Virus record (IMG/VR): IMGVR_UViG_3300010379_000036
Location: 1-29,311 of that record
Length of the DNA stretch: 29,311 bases
From: a virus
Reading direction: 5' to 3' (one strand)
Shown here: positions 26,978 to 29,311 of the stretch, piece after piece
How positions within the stretch are numbered: the stretch's first letter is position 1
Layout of the letters: each line of letters begins with the position of its first letter
Position numbers and translations under genes: made by a program
The notes under the pieces: model-generated
What the model was told of the DNA's origin: nothing
What the model saw: the letters and a program-made list of their open reading frames with translations, nothing else
Databases searched by the model: none

Positions 26978-28177
26978 ATGGCCGACATGCCCGCCGGTTA
27001 CACCTTCGGCGCCCAGGCGATCCGCAGTCTGCAAGAGACTGCCCGGCAGACGAAGCGCGCGGCACTCAACCGTCCGCACGATCAATACGCGGCGCCGCCG
27101 GATGTCAGCTCGCCCGAAATCCATCCCATCTTGTGCACCAGCGGGACTCCTGACCCGACAACGAATTATTATGCAGGAACGGTCCTGCAATGCAGCGTCG
27201 GCAATCCGCCGCCGGTCCAGAATCTGCTCGGAGCATGCTGGCTCTGGCCTATCAACGGCGAAGCGCTTGCAGCAAACGTGATCTATCATTGCCGGCTCTA
27301 TGGACCCAATCCAGGTGACGGCAAGCCCGTCTTTGCGCCCATCGGTTACGAGTCCACGGCCACGATCTTCGTTGAAGTCAACGGCGGCGTTTCGCCAACC
27401 TCGGCTTACATTTTCGATGGTCTGCTGGTCTCGACCACGCCAAATTCCCCAACCTTCAATGCTCCAGCCGGAGCCATTTGGATAGCTTCATACAACGAGC
27501 ACGTGCTCCAGCCCTCCTTTGCCTACCGAGCCACGCCTAACGGGACGTACACTGCCATCCCCTTTGGCGGAGGAGCCGCAGTCCAACGACCACTATATAT
27601 GGTGTTGCTCGAGCAGGACGCCTCGGCGAGCCAGCCAGGGATCGTGAACCTCAATTCCCAAACGATGGGGAACGGAACCAAGCTTTTCCAGGACAGCGTG
27701 GAGGTCAACACGCTTCTGGCAGGAACGAGCCATTTCATAGTTCACAACGACACTTCGGCGCCTTTGCCAGATGGAACGACCAATGTTTTCATCGTGAACC
27801 CAGGCGCCCAGGTGACTGGTGTCCAAGGAACCTTGAATGTTCTCACTCAGCTTTTCCTCGGCTACGGTGGGGCAGGACTTCCTCCCGGCTCTATTCCTGT
27901 AGCACAAGTCTCCTACAGTGGTCATCGGTTTATGGTCGATGTGCTGAGCGAGATAACTACTGTCATTTTGGTTATGGGGCCTGATGCTTACCTTGGTTCT
28001 TATCTCGGAGACAGCAACTCATCTCTTCTGTTCAACGGGGTCATTATCGCAGGAGAAGGGTTCGCTGTCGGACCAGAGTCAATAACTTCAGGTGCAACGC
28101 CTGGAGTTTCAGGGTCTTTCACTGCCGGTGCTCACACCGTGACAGTCACGAAGGGAATCATCACAAGTATCGTCTAA
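26978..28177 (+). CDS. Probable tail fibre / receptor-binding protein
   Basis: ATG 26978 follows AGAGGTTCCC. Of 399 residues, the first 50 are helical and basic (ADMPAGYTFGAQAIRSLQET then ARQTKRAALNRPHDQYAA), as in many fibre attachment regions. The rest is Gly/Thr/Asn-rich beta sequence (NPPPVQNLLGACWLWPINGE, FVEVNGGVSPTSAYIFDG, TTNVFIVNPGAQVTGVQGTL, LLFNGVIIAGEGF). The end, GSFTAGAHTVTVTKGIITSI, matches the closing hairpin common to phage tail structural proteins. Codon third positions become clearly less GC-rich after about 27140 than in the head genes, consistent with module exchange at the host-recognition end. Its stop TAA (28175-28177) directly abuts the convergent stop of the next gene. 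Confidence 0.65.
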   Translation: MADMPAGYTFGAQAIRSLQETARQTKRAALNRPHDQYAAPPDVSSPEIHPILCTSGTPDPTTNYYAGTVLQCSVGNPPPVQNLLGACWLWPINGEALAANVIYHCRLYGPNPGDGKPVFAPIGYESTATIFVEVNGGVSPTSAYIFDGLLVSTTPNSPTFNAPAGAIWIASYNEHVLQPSFAYRATPNGTYTAIPFGGGAAVQRPLYMVLLEQDASASQPGIVNLNSQTMGNGTKLFQDSVEVNTLLAGTSHFIVHNDTSAPLPDGTTNVFIVNPGAQVTGVQGTLNVLTQLFLGYGGAGLPPGSIPVAQVSYSGHRFMVDVLSEITTVILVMGPDAYLGSYLGDSNSSLLFNGVIIAGEGFAVGPESITSGATPGVSGSFTAGAHTVTVTKGIITSIV

Positions 28178-29107
28178 TCACAGCCCTGAAGAGCGTCCGT
28201 CCAAAGCAAATGAGTACGGATTTGCATAGGGAGGCGTTCCGCTTGCACTCGGCGTCACATCCACCGGATGTGCCGCGATGAACCCGCTCGGCATGATGCA
28301 GATGAGCGACTGCAGTGGGTCATTCGGGTCGCGCGTGTAATCCTTCACCCACAGGAAGATCCCGCTGCCAGCAAACGGCATCTGACCGCTCGGGTAGAAG
28401 ATCAAATCCACCAAGCCGCTGACCAATGGCGGAAGATTCCCTCCGTAGGTCGCATTCGTGGCGAGGTCGATAGCCACGTCCTTGGGGAGTTGCAATTCGG
28501 GTTCGCCTTGCATTGGTCGCGCCTGCCGAATGATCCGGTAAGTGGTTACCAGCGATAGCGGCCAAGGCGGTGCGTGCTCGAGTGTCAACGTGAGTGGATC
28601 GGGCACATCAGCGATCCGCGTCACAAAGCCGCCGCCATTGAATTCGATGTGATCGCCAATTTGCACGGGCCAGAGGTTTGCCGGACTTGGAGTATAGGGT
28701 GGCGCCGCCTGGCGAAAGGAAAAATCTGGATACGGAGCAAGCGGCGGCACTGGCAAGGGCTCAAGGGTCGCGGTCGTTCCGCTTGCTGAAATGCGTCGAA
28801 TCTGGGTTGGTGCAGTTGGAGTTGGCGAATAGACCACCTGAAAATCATTTACCTGCTGCACATATTGCAGGTTGTACACCAACCCATTCGCGTCGGGCAC
28901 CATGCGCAACCCGCAAGGAGTTCCGTCGCTCTTGGCCCGCTGCTTGGCAATAAGCAACCATCCCTGAAGCTGCTCCGCGCCGCGCGATGCATTGGTGTGC
29001 TCGATGGCACGCGGGATGAGCGCTATCGCAACGGTCGTCAGAATGAGCACCAGGGTCAGGACGACCAGTAGTTCGACCAGCGTATAGGCGCGACGACAGT
29101 GGGCCAT
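28178..29107 (-). CDS. GspH/FimT-like prepilin-type pseudopilin
   Basis: The 309-residue frame starts at ATG 29107 with GAGGAG seven bases upstream; a longer frame from 29170 is not preferred. The N-terminus, MAHCRRAYTLVELLVVLTLV then LILTTVAIALIP, is a class III prepilin leader: basic residues, then a cleavage position with Ala at -1 in place of the usual Gly, Tyr at +1, conserved Glu at +5 and a hydrophobic helix. The next segment, SRGAEQLQGWLLIAKQRAKS, is GspH/FimT-like. The long C-terminal region (about 250 residues) contains IGDHIEFNGGGFVTRIADVP and TYGGNLPPLVSGLVDLIFYP, a planctomycete-style enlarged minor pseudopilin. It is likely a host gene at the right margin of the element. Regulation is not visible. 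Confidence 0.85.
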   Translation of the reverse strand: MAHCRRAYTLVELLVVLTLVLILTTVAIALIPRAIEHTNASRGAEQLQGWLLIAKQRAKSDGTPCGLRMVPDANGLVYNLQYVQQVNDFQVVYSPTPTAPTQIRRISASGTTATLEPLPVPPLAPYPDFSFRQAAPPYTPSPANLWPVQIGDHIEFNGGGFVTRIADVPDPLTLTLEHAPPWPLSLVTTYRIIRQARPMQGEPELQLPKDVAIDLATNATYGGNLPPLVSGLVDLIFYPSGQMPFAGSGIFLWVKDYTRDPNDPLQSLICIMPSGFIAAHPVDVTPSASGTPPYANPYSFALDGRSSGL

Positions 29108-29311
29108 GAGGGAACTCCTCGCAAAATCGGAATTGTTACCGGAGACACAAGACACACATTTTGCCTCCACTTTAGTGCGCAGTCAACCAGTTTCCGGCAC
29201 AAGCTATCAGCTTGTGCTACGGCCGCGCCGTCTGCTCCTTTGCGCGACAATGGAGTCTTGCAACATGCGACAAGCGTGTTGGCTTCCTAAAGTACCCCGG
29301 CGGCGTAGCCG
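29108..29311. other. Region upstream of the pseudopilin, no gene seen
   Basis: On the plus strand the stretch runs from the pseudopilin's ribosome site through a CACAAGC palindrome at 29197-29220 to the window end. No start codon with a ribosome site or convincing coding frame is seen on either strand, and no clear attachment-site repeat was found matching other parts of the window. Confidence 0.4.
29197..29220. repeat. GCACAAGC...GCTTGTGC palindrome, copy 5
   Basis: GCACAAGC-TATCA-GCTTGTGC then TAC is the same family as at 13398, 21197 and 26515 but lies outside the virion module, upstream of a host-type gene. This supports the family being a host-wide repeat that also invaded the phage region. 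Confidence 0.88.

Noticed and set aside
1-29311. tRNA, rRNA, integrase, transposase or lysis genes
   Set aside because: None was recognised on either strand after reading all substantial frames; a tRNA-like cloverleaf was not seen by eye, although this cannot exclude one fully.

Overview
The window is high-GC bacterial DNA carrying most of the late region of a siphovirus-type (HK97-like) prophage or prophage-derived element. A compact accessory operon lies on its left and a host-type pseudopilin gene on its right. I infer a Planctomycetota host, probably a Pirellulales or Gemmatales relative. The reasons are the many palindromic intergenic repeats of kinds I associate with planctomycete genomes (GCACAAGC...GCTTGTGC, ACCCCGAAGGGGTT, GTTTAACCGC...), the GspH-like pseudopilin and the twin-arginine-like micropeptide. 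This is inference from recall; no 16S or other marker gene is present.

Layout. 1-336 is the 3' end of a ParB-like gene. 348-822 is a divergent control locus: a ribbon-helix-helix repressor gene (minus strand) faces a tiny membrane protein gene (plus strand) across an inverted-repeat operator with a good sigma70-type promoter. 900-6364 is a tightly packed plus-strand operon whose starts often overlap the previous stop. It holds two paralogous Cys-rich proteins, several unknowns, and a four-gene core: a DUF3440/IbrA-like PP-loop ATPase, a GNAT acetyltransferase, an IbrB-like ParB protein and a vWA MIDAS protein. There are no intergenic repeats inside this operon.

6471-28177 is the virion module in canonical order: P27 small terminase, large terminase, three small unknowns, portal, S49 head protease, small unknowns, HK97 capsid, decoration-like and beta-helix proteins, gp6-like connector, head closure, gp10-like, DUF3168-like tail completion, tail tube, G/T tail chaperones, tape measure, tail-tip unknowns and a likely fibre. 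The portal gene carries an embedded C39-type cysteine peptidase with a complete Cys/His/Asp triad. The tail chaperone pair has a canonical A_AAA_AAC -1 frameshift site.

The most striking non-coding feature is a series of about 16 palindromic elements lying between most virion genes. They are built from degenerate 7-bp units: CAGGNNN on the left arm and CCTGNNN on the right, around a TCA-N-TGA hinge. A second unrelated heptad (AGTAGAC) forms the same architecture at 22651, and TCGCCAC occurs three times in tandem at 6431. Three further palindromic repeat families fill other gaps, and some provide stop codons or C-terminal codons for virion genes. The virion genes themselves are open and in order. 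The element therefore looks long-resident in the host and still under selection, either an old prophage or something closer to a gene transfer agent. No integrase, lysis, replication, tRNA, CRISPR or transposase gene was found.
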